A stretch of 64,000 bases of DNA from Breznakibacter sp047600785 (GTDB lineage Bacteria > Bacteroidota > Bacteroidia > Bacteroidales > Marinilabiliaceae): NCBI GenBank assembly GCA_047600785.1, contig JASGKH010000002.1, positions 186,001 to 250,000 on the forward strand, written 5' to 3'. Positions 9,466 to 19,700 of the stretch are shown one piece after another (position 1 is the first letter of the stretch; each line of letters opens with the position of its first letter). Made by a program: the position numbers and the translations under genes. The notes below the pieces were generated by a model. It was not told where the DNA came from. It saw only the letters and a list, made by a program, of their open reading frames with translations, and did no database searches.

Positions 9466-10600
9466 CTATAACTTATCAAATAAATAAAAATTAGGAGAAA
9501 ATACATTCTTGTTAAATCCATACCAAGTGCTAAGCCAGTGGGCATAATTTTCCATAATTAAACAAAATTCAATTAACGTTTGATCGTCAACATGAGTTCT
9601 GTTCAGTTTTGACTCCATGAACTTGTGAATGATGTTGTATCTTTTTTTGAGATACTCTTCGTTATCAATATATCCAAATAATTTGCAAAATTCGTCAATA
9701 TTTTGATAATTTCTAGGTGCATCTGAGGTAAACCGCCCAACTAGGGGTTTTATATCAATAGAGTTATCAGCTTGTTTTAAAAGTATTTTTTCCATTTTTT
9801 CTTGATCGGATCTTACATCCTTCGGTAATGTTTTATAAATGGAATAAAAGAGTATCATTCTTGTTTCTACTTCGCACAGCGCTTCCGAGTAGGAAATATC
9901 CTTGTTTGATTTTTCTAATATAAACTGTGCTGCATGGTTCATCTCATGGAAGATGGTTTTACAGTTAATCGTGTTCATATTAATTTTAATTGATCCAGTC
10001 CATTCTTCTGCTTCTGTATAATTCGAATCTAATAATTTAGAGATTGCATCGACTCCTTCAATTTTCTCTTGTGTCTTTTTATTTCTGAATGCAGAAAATG
10101 GAGGATAAGCCACATCTTGTATCAATGGGGTTGCTTGACCAAGATCGGTTGAATTTAGCAATTCTGTAAAACAATACGATGCTTTGGTATTCTCTTTTAT
10201 AATAGATTTCACTTTCTCATAAACGTCATTATTGCTTTTATCCAAGGTATTATAATATCTCATGAAAGTATTGTAGTTTTTTATATCATCAAAACAATTT
10301 AAATCCAAGTATTCCCCCTCATTCTCCTCCTGTGCCCAGCTCAACCACACCCTTTGCGGGTCCTGCACCTGCATCCACTGATGCTTCCACAGTTCCGTCC
10401 CCCCCCCCTTGTAGTCCATCAGGTTGTCGGTGGTTTGTTCTTTGGCGATGTAATTCTCCGGGCTGAAGGTGTGGTACAGGTTGAAGGCCTCGTGGCCCAG
10501 CTCGTGTGCGACAATGTTGAGGTCGAGGCTGCCGTAAATAAAGCCGGCCATGTTGTTGATGTAAAAGATACAGCGCCCCATGTTCCGGAGTATCGTGATT
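9466..10600 (-). pseudogene. Orphan toxin module T4: HEMNH metallopeptidase C-terminus
   Basis: The module keeps the conserved pre-toxin segment (HELGH peptidase-like, then NLMDY, RVWLSW) nearly identical in DNA to T1 and T2 (10315-10580). The carrier is gone. The 5' end is degenerate: homology to the T1 motif ALYLFFIDN continues upstream only if one T is restored in a T-run near 10570, so the readable frame starts late at 10581. After RVWLSW it diverges into a unique AT-rich C-terminus with a zinc site HEMNH and, ~20 residues later, a Glu-rich helix (SEALCEVETR) that could give the third ligand, as in gluzincins. A run of ten C (ten G in the coding strand) lies in the conserved part. It is followed by a lipoprotein gene. 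Read as a silent cassette. Confidence 0.65.
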
Positions 10601-10738
10601 AACTTGGTATAGCTTATAAAACCGCATTAGGAAAAAAGGGGAACAGTCGAGCCGAACGGTAGTTGAAAATGGCAACAAAGTCAAAGACTTATTGCTGAGC
10701 ACAAAGACAGACTACGGTTATTTAAGCTTTTTACACAG
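10601..10738. other. Degenerate upstream edge of T4
   Basis: Short non-coding DNA between module T4 and immunity gene 3. The part nearest T4 may carry a few more remnant codons (KLYQVNHD...), but no intact gene or clear signal is seen. Confidence 0.4.
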
Positions 10739-11662
10739 TTATTCCGTTTCCATTACATAAATATACATTAAGATCGCTTCATCTGAGATGGCTGGAATAG
10801 TAATTATAAGATTATGTTTCATCCATTTTCTTGCTTTTTTTAAATAATCATTCTGACCTCTAATTTCCTTTTGTGAGTCAAACATATAGATCCCAGATTC
10901 CGCATTTAGAGATATTAAATATTCTTTTAATGTTTTTTCTAAATCACAACTAAAGAGATGTTCGTTTGGGAAGGCGTATTTTAATCCATAAATAGAGCAA
11001 TACGAATAAGAATAGTGAAGATTGTAATCTCCTATAATTTCTTTTTTGCCAAAAGAATTGCATAAAGCTTTTAAACAATTCTCAGAAGCAATTTGACCTA
11101 GTTTCTTGGCACACAAAATTTTTGTATATTCTTCACTATTGCTATATTCTTCAATAATTAATTTCTCGGATGTTTGATCTCCCATTAAGGCTCTTTCAAA
11201 AGAAGTTATTTGATTGTTATTATACAATTCTTTTTTTTCTTCCTGCGTTAAGATTAGCCGAGCTGATAATTTAGGAAATTGGGAAATTCCAACTTTCTCT
11301 TTTATCTTTTCACTAGATTTTCTCAAAGTTTGAGGGTCACCGTAATCAAGTAGTCGCTCATAACAAAATAAGGCTACTTCAAAACAATTTGCACTATCTA
11401 ACCCTTCAATAAGTAGTTTGTATATTTTTTCATCTCTGATGTAAGGTAAGTTGCAATAATTAATTTCATTATTAATTAATTTCCACAAATAGCAAGTTAT
11501 GTCTTCTGTTTTAGTATGTTTTAATTTATTTTCTAATAAGTTGTCCAATTGATATTTAAAACTATGTGTCATGCTTCTACTCTTGTATTGAGAGTATAAA
11601 TGAAAATGAATGTTTAATAAGATGATTGCAGTAATCAGTGTTTTAATATATTTCATAGACAT
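10739..11662 (-). CDS. Predicted immunity protein 3 (exported), partner of T3
   Basis: The 307-residue protein starts with a signal peptide (KYIKTLITAIILLNIHFHLYSQ); translation may begin at the third codon (11656). The mature part is helical and Lys/Glu-rich, with segments such as YSNSEEYTKILCAKKLGQIASENCLKAL (quoted in part: AKKLGQIASE) that look like HEAT-type helical repeats. It starts six bases after the stop of the T3 module. No family was recognised. Periplasmic neutralisation of T3 is inferred from gene order and export. Confidence 0.6.
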   Translation of the reverse strand: MSMKYIKTLITAIILLNIHFHLYSQYKSRSMTHSFKYQLDNLLENKLKHTKTEDITCYLWKLINNEINYCNLPYIRDEKIYKLLIEGLDSANCFEVALFCYERLLDYGDPQTLRKSSEKIKEKVGISQFPKLSARLILTQEEKKELYNNNQITSFERALMGDQTSEKLIIEEYSNSEEYTKILCAKKLGQIASENCLKALCNSFGKKEIIGDYNLHYSYSYCSIYGLKYAFPNEHLFSCDLEKTLKEYLISLNAESGIYMFDSQKEIRGQNDYLKKARKWMKHNLIITIPAISDEAILMYIYVMETE

Positions 11663-11668
11663 TGTTTC

Positions 11669-12668
11669 TTAACGTGAAATTTTTTCCCATTGTGATTCTG
11701 TTCCTGTTTCAAATGCTTTTTGTTCCTGCCTATATTTTAGCTTTGAATCTAAACGTCCTCTGTTTTTATACATTATATTGTCTTGACTATTTAAATCTTT
11801 TAAAGCAAATGGATATTTATGTAAACGTTCATGTACCATCGTTTGAACAATTTCAGTAAGAGTTCCGGTAACCACTAGTTGGGGAACTTCTGATAGCCCT
11901 GTAATGTTTCTAAAAGCAATATCAGTAGGAGTATAGGAATTCTTTAGTGTATCTTGGAAAATTATCTTCAAACCTTCAGTTCTTTCTACAACAACACTTT
12001 CTGTATTTGATGACAACGAGCAATCTAATGTTAAAACTCTACCATGTATTATTTTACTATCTAATCCTTCCACTAGAATAAAATTACTCCCTACTTTGGC
12101 AGTATCTGTAATCCTGTAGGATTGTCGTATTTCGTTAAGACAGACTAAAGCATTACTATTTCCATTTAGACTTGGATGTGCTTTAATTTCTGCTAGTTCA
12201 GGATTGTTACTGCTACCTACGTAAATATCTAATGCTCCATTCTTATTTTTATCATAAGACAACTGTAATGTATTTACTTCAAAACTACCAATTTCTATGA
12301 CACCTTGTTTTAAAATATCTCGAGCAATTGGCAACATTGATGCATTCGATTATTGTGTTGTTATATTTGCATTTGGACTAGATGAATCATCTAGATAATA
12401 AAGTTTGAAATCTGTAGTGAGTTCTGAATAAAGACTTACATTGATTTCTTTTTCTATTGCTCCCGTTATGCTATCTCTACAGATTTGAAGCTTATTTGCA
12501 TCTTTAGAATTAGTACTTGATGCCCTTATTTTTATGATATTATTCTTATGTCGCATTGGGCCGCCGCTTGGGAGTAAACGGCATTAAGGGTGTTCTGCAG
12601 GTTGGTGGGGTAGGGGTAGTTGCCCGGGAACTTGTAACCGTTCACCTGCACAACGATTAACCGTTTGG
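11669..12668 (-). pseudogene. Broken orphan toxin module T3: HERLH metallopeptidase
   Basis: Three pieces lie in order on the minus strand. At 12557-12668 a short remnant (VQVNG...LQNTLNAVYSQAAA) matches the T1 carrier near IVPVNG...LQHTLNTIYAQAV. A frame change at ~12555 leads to a 68-residue frame ending at an in-frame TAA (12350-12352). The same frame then resumes as 223 residues ending in a zinc site HERLH followed by a Met-turn-like DNIMYKN, a metzincin-type arrangement. Unlike T2 and T4 the HELGH pre-toxin segment is absent. One frameshift and one nonsense codon make the copy inactive as it stands. Its immunity-like gene follows at once and looks intact. Confidence 0.6.
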
Positions 12669-12854
12669 GCGATGGTGCTGGTGACTAGCCCCACAAGGCG
12701 GCAGCCTCGGTGTGGGTTTGATTAATATGCCAAAGAACGTTGGGGCAGGGGGAAAGACTATGAGGTCAGGGACTGTCTTACATAGCACGAAAGCAAATCT
12801 GTGCCAGCGGGGCTGCCATCAATAAGTTTTAAACCACGCGATACAATCGCGCAG
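12669..12854. other. Unassigned spacer between T3 remnant and repeat copy 2
   Basis: 186 bp with no coding signal and no match elsewhere in the window that I could see. The GC content is mixed. It could be a scrap of carrier DNA or of a mobile element; I cannot tell. Confidence 0.35.
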
Positions 12855-13206
12855 TAGTTGGGTACTGCAAATCCACAAAACCTTAAGCATTAAAGCCGTT
12901 TTCTGCACACATGACGACACGGACAAGTGGGAAGGGAGGATTTAAATTTATCCTATTCTTGAGGTGTTCCATAAAAAGCGTAGCAAACGCCACGCTTAGT
13001 GCTTTGTTTATTTGTTGTGCCAATTATATTGACAAACTACGGCTAGCGGGGTTGTGGAATTTGTATTTGCGGCTCATCGGTTAGGTTTTATTGCCCAAAC
13101 GTAAGCCTTTTCGAATTGAACAAATCGCTAAAAAAACGAAATGGATTGCGTGGTGATGGTTTTGATGTGGTTAACGTAGTTTGGATTGCAAATCCGCACT
13201 AGCAGA
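12855..13206. repeat. ~350-bp direct repeat, copy 2 (decayed RAYT-like element)
   Basis: Second copy of the element at 8483-8836, same orientation. It has a ~14-bp insertion near one end (AAAGCCGTTTTCT region) and lacks a ~12-bp segment (TATGGTGATGGT) near the other. It lies between immunity gene 2 and the T3 remnant, so both copies sit at cassette borders. A REP-like hairpin (13183-13195, GGATT-GCA-AATCC) ends it. Confidence 0.75.
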
Positions 13207-13342
13207 GGGGACTGAAGATTAAGTTTTGACTATTACGCATACTGCAATATTTTTGTAAGTGAAATTTAACACTTGAGGATGTGGTCATTGAAAATGACTT
13301 TGAGCCCATAATTTCATTGTACTCTACGGTTAACGAGGGTAG
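13207..13342. other. Short AT-rich spacer
   Basis: Non-coding DNA following immunity gene 2. Nothing recognised. Confidence 0.35.
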
Positions 13343-14092
13343 TTATTGAAAATCATTCATTGGGTCATCTGTATTTTGATTAAACACTTTATATGCTGAA
13401 ATGTCTTCTTTCAAGTATCGCTTTGGATATTTCTCAATCATCTCAATTTTTCCTGATTCATCAATTTTGTAGTCTTCAACAACCACGGTTGTCATAGCTT
13501 GTTTGTTATCTATTATGTGATAGATATTATTTAAAATCTCATAGTTCTCAAGATTCAGTGCATATCTAAACACCTTGAAATGATGTTCATCTAAAAAAAC
13601 AGAACTAATCCAATCATCTTCTCGTGTAAATTGTTCTCCAATTAATTTTTTATCGATAAGTACCCCTTTTTTTGTAAATAGTCCTAGGTATACATAAACA
13701 GTATCGCTATCAATCCCTTGGGAGTGTCTATAAATAGTTGCAATATAATTTTTTGTAGCGAACATTAGGTGAGCTGCAGGCAAATTCTCTTCTTTTAAAT
13801 ATGATTTCTCAAAAGTCTCATAATCATACATAAGACGATTCGTGAATAAATCTTGATTACCCATACCCAAAAATGATTCTGCATCTTGAAATGAAATATA
13901 TTTTAGTGTTTTTCCCTCTTTGGAAATTCTGCTCAATTCAATTTTATAATTAAACGGAAATCCAACAATTAAGAACTGGTTTAAAAACTGTGCAAAATCA
14001 TTCTCTTTGTGACTTTTAGTATAGTTTACTTGTGCTATTGCGCTATATACTGAAATAAAACAGGATATAGCTAATAAAATAAATCGATTCAT
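13343..14092 (-). CDS. Predicted immunity protein 2 (exported), partner of T2
   Basis: The 249-residue protein starts with a signal peptide (FILLAISCFISVYSAIAQ). The start is one base after the T2 stop, so translation is very likely coupled. The mature protein is acidic and beta-rich, of no family I recognise. It is similar in layout, though not clearly in sequence, to immunity protein 1 (16108-16740): signal peptide, FxxFLxxF near the start, a central segment about displayed values, and a C-terminal charged tail. Both partner a papain-like module, so they may be distant relatives. Function as inhibitor is inferred. Confidence 0.6.
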   Translation of the reverse strand: MNRFILLAISCFISVYSAIAQVNYTKSHKENDFAQFLNQFLIVGFPFNYKIELSRISKEGKTLKYISFQDAESFLGMGNQDLFTNRLMYDYETFEKSYLKEENLPAAHLMFATKNYIATIYRHSQGIDSDTVYVYLGLFTKKGVLIDKKLIGEQFTREDDWISSVFLDEHHFKVFRYALNLENYEILNNIYHIIDNKQAMTTVVVEDYKIDESGKIEMIEKYPKRYLKEDISAYKVFNQNTDDPMNDFQ

Positions 14093-14093
14093 T

Positions 14094-15622
14094 TTAGTTT
14101 TTATTTGTCAAATTATAGGTTTTTTCAATGTTTTTTCTTACTTCAGTTACGGTATAATAACCATTTCTACTTACGTATTTTGTATTGCCAATTATTAGAT
14201 TACCATCTTCAATATATAGTTTGTTATCTGCGCTTTTGCCGTTCGAGCTATGGCTTGTGCCGACTTCATAAAATATAAAATAATTCTTTTTAGTTGTTTC
14301 ATCATAACCTTTCCCTACGATAACAACGTAGTGGTTTGTAATACTAGGTTTATTTCCTGAACAATAATGATACCACGCCTGTGTCGTTTGGTTTTTCTTA
14401 GGGTGATGCACCCCAACAACAATTGGTAATTTATGCTCGTCTAATGAAATGTTTATCAACTCTACTCCTTCCTTGAAAAGGTCTGTTGCCGTTAAGATAT
14501 CACAGGTGGAGCTGGAACTTTGAGCAATAACAATCTGTTGAGACCGATTAGTAGATACACCACTATACGATAATATTTGATTTGATGCTACAAAGCAGCA
14601 TGCGTCATCTGCATAACAACTACAAGAACTAAAGCTATTATCAAATTGACTAATCCACTGAACATCATTCAGCATCACATCTTCATATTCTTCAATGTCA
14701 TTATTGTTCACATCAATACTACTTGTAAATAAATAATCTCTCCAAGAAGATATTGAAGACTCAATATCTTCATTTGTATCATCAATCTGAAGCAACACCA
14801 AAAGTTCTCCAATAGCATCAAAGAATGCGACGACACCATATTTTCGAGATTTTAGGTCAATTCCAATACCATCGTAGTATCCGACCTTTATGTATTTATT
14901 GGACGCAAATTCGCCAACAGAATGAAAAGTACTATCGCCTAATGTAACATTATCTTTAAATACATAAACAGCAATGCTTGTAAAACGTCCTGTCGGCACC
15001 GAAGTTTCGTACCACCCATATAAATTTTTGCTTTTATAATCTTTGAAAGTGGAAATGTTTTTGCTTCTGATGTCTTCAATTATAGATGAAGTTTCATTTG
15101 CAGTTGCGCTCCAGCTTAATGAATTTGTTGTTAAAGGAGATTTATCTGCCGTTGAAAACCTAATTATATAATCACCAATATTGTCATTAACTGGATTAAT
15201 AATTGACGTAAGTGCTTCGACTTTGCCTTCCAGTTCTCCACTAGCAAACACCCCATTTTCACCATTTAACCAAGTGAAATTATTGAATATTGCTTCCCCC
15301 TCTTCCTCACTCTGTGCCCAGCTCAACCACACCCTTTGCGGGTCCTGCACCTGTTCCCACTGGAACTTCCACAGTTCCGTCCCCCCCTTGTAGTCCATCA
15401 GGTTGTCGGTGGTTTGTTCTTTGGCGATGTAATTCTTCGGGCTGAAGGTGTGGTACAGGTTGAAGGCCCCGTGGCCCAGCTCGTGTGCGACAATGTTGAG
15501 GTCGGGGCTGCCGTAAATAAAGCCGCACTGCCGCTGCAAGGGCATAAAGCCGGCCACACCAGCCACGTTATCGATAAAAAGAGGTAGAGGGCATCGTTGT
15601 CGAGGTGGCCGCCAAGCTGAGT
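14094..15622 (-). pseudogene. Orphan toxin module T2: papain-like cysteine peptidase
   Basis: DNA from ~15622 leftward matches T1 from the LGGRLDNDALYLFFIDN region through HELGH, NLMDY and RVWLSW. One base is missing in the run encoding LYLFF (five versus six bases), so the readable frame upstream is spurious. A 9-bp in-frame deletion removes GRA after NVA. The match to T1 continues as a second shared module (GDYI, YGWYETS, PTGRFTS, VFKDN) and then diverges into a peptidase with candidate nucleophile in DDACCFVASNQ and His in ITNHYVVIVGKG. The carrier and signal peptide are missing. Immunity gene 2 follows after one base. Most likely a silent cassette that could be recombined onto T1. Confidence 0.7.
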
Positions 15623-15644
15623 CGGAGGCCAGGATGAGACGACG

Positions 15645-15680
15645 TAGCTGGACGCTACGCCGAACCACCAACATCATTGC
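15645..15680. repeat. Imperfect palindrome related to the 5869-5885 hairpin
   Basis: CGACGTAGCTGGACGCTACGCCG reads as an imperfect hairpin with outer arms GACGTAG/CTACGCC, the same arms as the hairpin at 5869-5885. It lies at the truncated 5' edge of module T2. Confidence 0.4.
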
Positions 15681-16107
15681 AGGCTACGCTGAACGAGAGG
15701 GTTTCCCTTTAGCATTGACAGCAGGCTTCCTGTGTTCCGCAAATAAGCCCGAATAAAGGTCATGCCCCTTAACAACTACTGCCGCATAGCCAGTAAATCA
15801 GGTCTCCGCTATACTCTTCTCCGTGCCGCAGTTGCCCGGTTTTTGACAGTATGTACCGCTTTCTCGATGCTTCATCAGAAGGTTCTCTTGCGCTTATCTC
15901 TTTTATTCATACATGACTAACTTTTCTGTTAGCCTTTTCTGTTTTCGCTTCGCGCAAAGCGATTGCTCGCTTTGAACTAAAACAGTTGTTTAGAGCCGAC
16001 TCTGGTGGGGCGGTTCCACCATCTTATTGGCAGTTAAGAAATAGCTTACGATATTTCTCACAGCACACTCTGAGCTAGCGGTGATTTAAATTTACACTCC
16101 CTATATA
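15681..16107 (-). other. Non-coding segment, possible group II intron remnant
   Basis: No gene is present in this ~430-bp stretch. Read on the minus strand it shows features that recall the 5' domain of a group II intron: a GTGCTGTGAG start near 16065, AACTGCCAA, paired GGTGGAACC/CCACC, and further on GGAACACAGGAAGCCTG and CTAAAGGGAAACCCTC. No reverse transcriptase and no clear domain V are visible, so at most a 5' fragment remains. This is pattern memory, not a structure prediction. Any other structured RNA or decayed element could explain it. Confidence 0.3.
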
Positions 16108-16740
16108 TCATTCAAAAACTTTACCACCTTCAATTTTTTGAAATCGCCCATTTGGTGCAATATGGAATTTGTATTCATACTTAATTACTTTGTCTTCTTC
16201 TCCTTGAGGATCATATCTTTTTACGGATAAATCGATGTCATTCTCAAAAATTTCCCCATCAGCTAAAAGGTAAGTACCTTTTGTATAACTATTATCAGAT
16301 GATTTTAAATGTGATCTACCAAAAATCCATAATTTATCTATTAGATTTCCATCGAAAGTATAAGTTAGTAGATACCATTTTTCATCACAGCCTGCTTCTG
16401 CATCATTAGTTGCAATAATTATTATACAGCTATCCTTATCAGGAAAACGACATAATGCCGAAAATCCCCAAAAATATTTTTCTGGGCAATATTCGGTATA
16501 ACTCTCGACACCATAATTCACTATAAATTGCTGATATAAGTTTTTAGGGATTGACATTAGAGGTGTCGAAAAAGATGTTCTCTCATCAAAATCCCACAAT
16601 GCGAAAAATGGAAATTCCTTTTTTGGAAAGAGTGAAAGGAATTCTTTAAAATCCTGATCTTTTTGAATGTTATTTTGTGCGTTCAAAGTCGCAGCGCAAA
16701 CTAAAACGAACAATAAAAAAAGGACTATTAGTTTCTTCAT
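16108..16740 (-). CDS. Predicted immunity protein 1 (exported), partner of T1
   Basis: The 210-residue protein begins with a strong signal peptide (KKLIVLFLLFVLVCAATLNAQ). It starts two bases after the stop of T1, the only full-length toxin-like gene, so the two are almost certainly cotranslated. The mature protein is small and soluble, with no recognised family and no catalytic motif. An exported protein directly coupled to a secreted protein with a C-terminal peptidase is the classic layout of a cognate immunity gene, here acting in the periplasm. Inhibition of the T1 cysteine-peptidase domain is inferred. Confidence 0.65.
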   Translation of the reverse strand: MKKLIVLFLLFVLVCAATLNAQNNIQKDQDFKEFLSLFPKKEFPFFALWDFDERTSFSTPLMSIPKNLYQQFIVNYGVESYTEYCPEKYFWGFSALCRFPDKDSCIIIIATNDAEAGCDEKWYLLTYTFDGNLIDKLWIFGRSHLKSSDNSYTKGTYLLADGEIFENDIDLSVKRYDPQGEEDKVIKYEYKFHIAPNGRFQKIEGGKVFE

Positions 16741-16742
16741 GA

Positions 16743-19700
16743 TTATCTAAATTTAATTAATGATCCATTTGGGTTGCTTGTGTGATTATAATATCCCCCA
16801 CATTCTTCTTTATGTGTTTCATTCTTAAAATTATTTCGATCACAGGCACAATCATTCGGTTCGCATCTAATTACGGTTACAATAGGCTTATATTTTTTAC
16901 TATTTACAGTTGGATTGATGCCTTCTAAATAACCACCAGATGTGAAATGAAATCTATTTCTATCAGTCGATATTCCAAGTTCTTTTGTTTGAGCCACTTC
17001 ATAATAAGTATAATAAACTCCTTTTGGGTCACTTCCTCTTCCATTAATTATGACCCAATGATTTGTAACACTATCAAAATTACCTCCTACATCAAGATAG
17101 TTAATTCCTACAATTACTGGAATACCTTTTTCCAATAAATCATCTAATGCTTTTATTGCTTTTTCGTAACACTCTTTATGAATATAAAAACCATCGTTTG
17201 CCCCTGTTGTTGCTAATGCCCACATATTTGATTGCTCTTCATAATTTGCATCATAGTTTTTCATAATAGCCACACATGCTTTATAGCATTCTCCGGGCGC
17301 TTGTGTTTCAAAAGCATTTGCAGGAATTAATGGTAAAATGATTGTTTTATCTTCCAAGGTCTTTTTGTTATTCATATTGATTGAAAATAAATATTCAATC
17401 CATTTTTCCATAGATTCTTCAATCTTTTCATTTGTATCATCAATTTGAATTAACATTTGCAATTCTTCCTTCTCATCAAAAAACGCAACAATTCCATATT
17501 TATGAGAATTTAGATCTAAACCAACACCATCATAATACCCGACTCTTATTCTGTTGTTTTTAGCCAAACTATCAAGAGATGACACTTTATAGTTTTCTAA
17601 CTGTACATTGTCTTTAAACACATATACAAGCAAACTAGTAAATCGCCCTGTTGGCTCAGATGTTTCATACCAACCATATATACTTCTGCTTTTAGAACTG
17701 CTAAAAGTAAATGTATTATTGCTTTTTATTTTTTCAATTATTGATTCTTTTCCATCAGAAATATTATTCCAAGTCCAATTATTATTTGTAAGTGATGATT
17801 TATCAGATGTTTCATATCTAAGAATATAATCACCACTTCTTGCATTAATCGAATTTAATAATTTACTTAAATCTTCAACTTTTGATTCCAATTCCCCATC
17901 AACAAAAATACCGTTATCTCCATTTATCCATTTGAAGTTATTCAAAAGTGCTTCCCCTTCACTCTCCTCCTGTGTCCAGCTCAACCACACCCTTTGCGGG
18001 TCCTGCACCTGTTCCCACTGGTATTTCCACAGTTCCATCCCCCCTTTGTAGTCCATCAGGTTGTCGGTGGTTTGTTCTTTGGCGATGTAATTCTCCGGGC
18101 TGAAGGTGTGGTACAGGTTGAAGGCCCCGTGGCCCAGCTCGTGTGCGACAATGTTGAGGTCGGGGCTGCCGTAGATAAAGCCGCACTGCCGCTGCAAGGG
18201 CATAAAGCCGGCCACACCGGCCCTGCCGGCCACGTTGTCGATAAAAAAGAGGTAGAGGGCATCGTTGTCGAGGCGGCCGCCAAGCAGGCCGGCGTAGGTG
18301 TTGATGACCAACCTTTGGTCATCGTTGTAGGCGGCAATGCCCGAGCTGCCGCCGTGGGACATCACCCCGCCGGGGAAGGTGACGGTGAGCGGTTCGCCCT
18401 GGTCTACGGCCCAGCGGGTCACGGCCTGGGCGTAGATGGTGTTGAGGGTGTGCTGCAGGGCGGCGGCACCGGGCAGGGTGGCCCCGTTTACCGGCACAAT
18501 GTACACCTGCCTGGGCTGCTCGTCGAAGCTCATGATGTTGAGCTTGCCCACGATCTCCTCGGTGGTATCGTTCACTGCTTTGTAGGCATACAGGCCAACG
18601 GTAGAGCCGCCGGCGGCGCCGCGAACGGTAAGGTCTCCACCGGCGGCCACGGCGGGCATGCCCATTTCGTCCTTGAAGGTGATGCCCGTGGCGTTGCTTA
18701 CGGCCACGCGGTCGGTGGCAAAGCTGGCCACGCTCTTGTAAGAGGGGCGGTAACCGTTGGCCAGTGCGGGGTATTGGCTTTGTATGGTTGTTTTGGTGTC
18801 GGTATAAGCGTCAAACCCATATTTTTGTCCTGCCGATGCCGTAAAATCCACCGGCGGGGCCGACGAGAGCTGGTTGGCCTCTTTCTCGTCGTTGTAGCAG
18901 TCCACCAGGCGTGCATTGCCGCCGGTGGCCTTGTATTCTTTGACGCCCATTACCTGGCCGTTATTGGCCACCACGTATTCCTGGCCGTCGGGACCGGCCA
19001 CCAGCGTCTTGCCCAGCTGGCTGGCCGTGCCCACCACCACGGTGTCGGCGGGCAACCCGTCGGGCCCCGCTTTTACGGCCACTACGTTGCCGTTGGCATC
19101 CACGTACAAATAGTCGAACGGCAGGGCCACTTCCACGGTGTCCCTGATGGCGGTGTTTGTGGAAAGCAGGGCGGTGGCGTCGGCCAGCCGGTCGATATAG
19201 TTGGCCAGCGCGTCGGCATCGGCGAGGAACTGCGGGTCGTACACGCTCTCGAAGCCGATGTTCACGGCCACGTTGTCGGTGTTCACCTGGAGGTCCCAAT
19301 AGTTGCAGAGCACCTTGGCACCCCATATCTCGGCCCAGTAGAGGAACACGCCGCGATAGGCACCGGTGCCGTCTAACTCGGCGGTTTTGATGATGAAGCG
19401 GGTGGTGCCGCTCTGCGAGGTGATGGTATCGCCGGGGGCGAGGTCGTCGCGTAGCTCGAAGTTGGTGATGCCGGGCAACGGCCCTGCGTCCTCACATCCG
19501 CAGGTGGGACAGCCAAGGGTGTCGACCGTGGGCTGCGGCACCGGCACGGTGACCGCCGCCCATGGGGTGAAGTCGCCGGTGTTGCCGGGGTCGGCATTGC
19601 ACACGCCCTTGACGCGCAATTCATAGCGGGCGCCGGGTTCCAGGTCATAGAAAGCGGCACGGGCGTCGTAAGCTTCGCCCTGGGTGGACCATCCGGTGTC

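Noticed and set aside
10319..18186. Similar Arg/Pro-rich open frames at 10319-10702, 15307-15528 and 17959-18186
   Set aside because: They look conserved only because they are the shifted frame of the near-identical HELGH segment in T4, T2 and T1.
17994..19376. 460-codon open frame on the plus strand within T1
   Set aside because: It is antisense to the GC-rich carrier of T1, Gly/Val/His-rich and without any domain; a shadow frame produced by composition.
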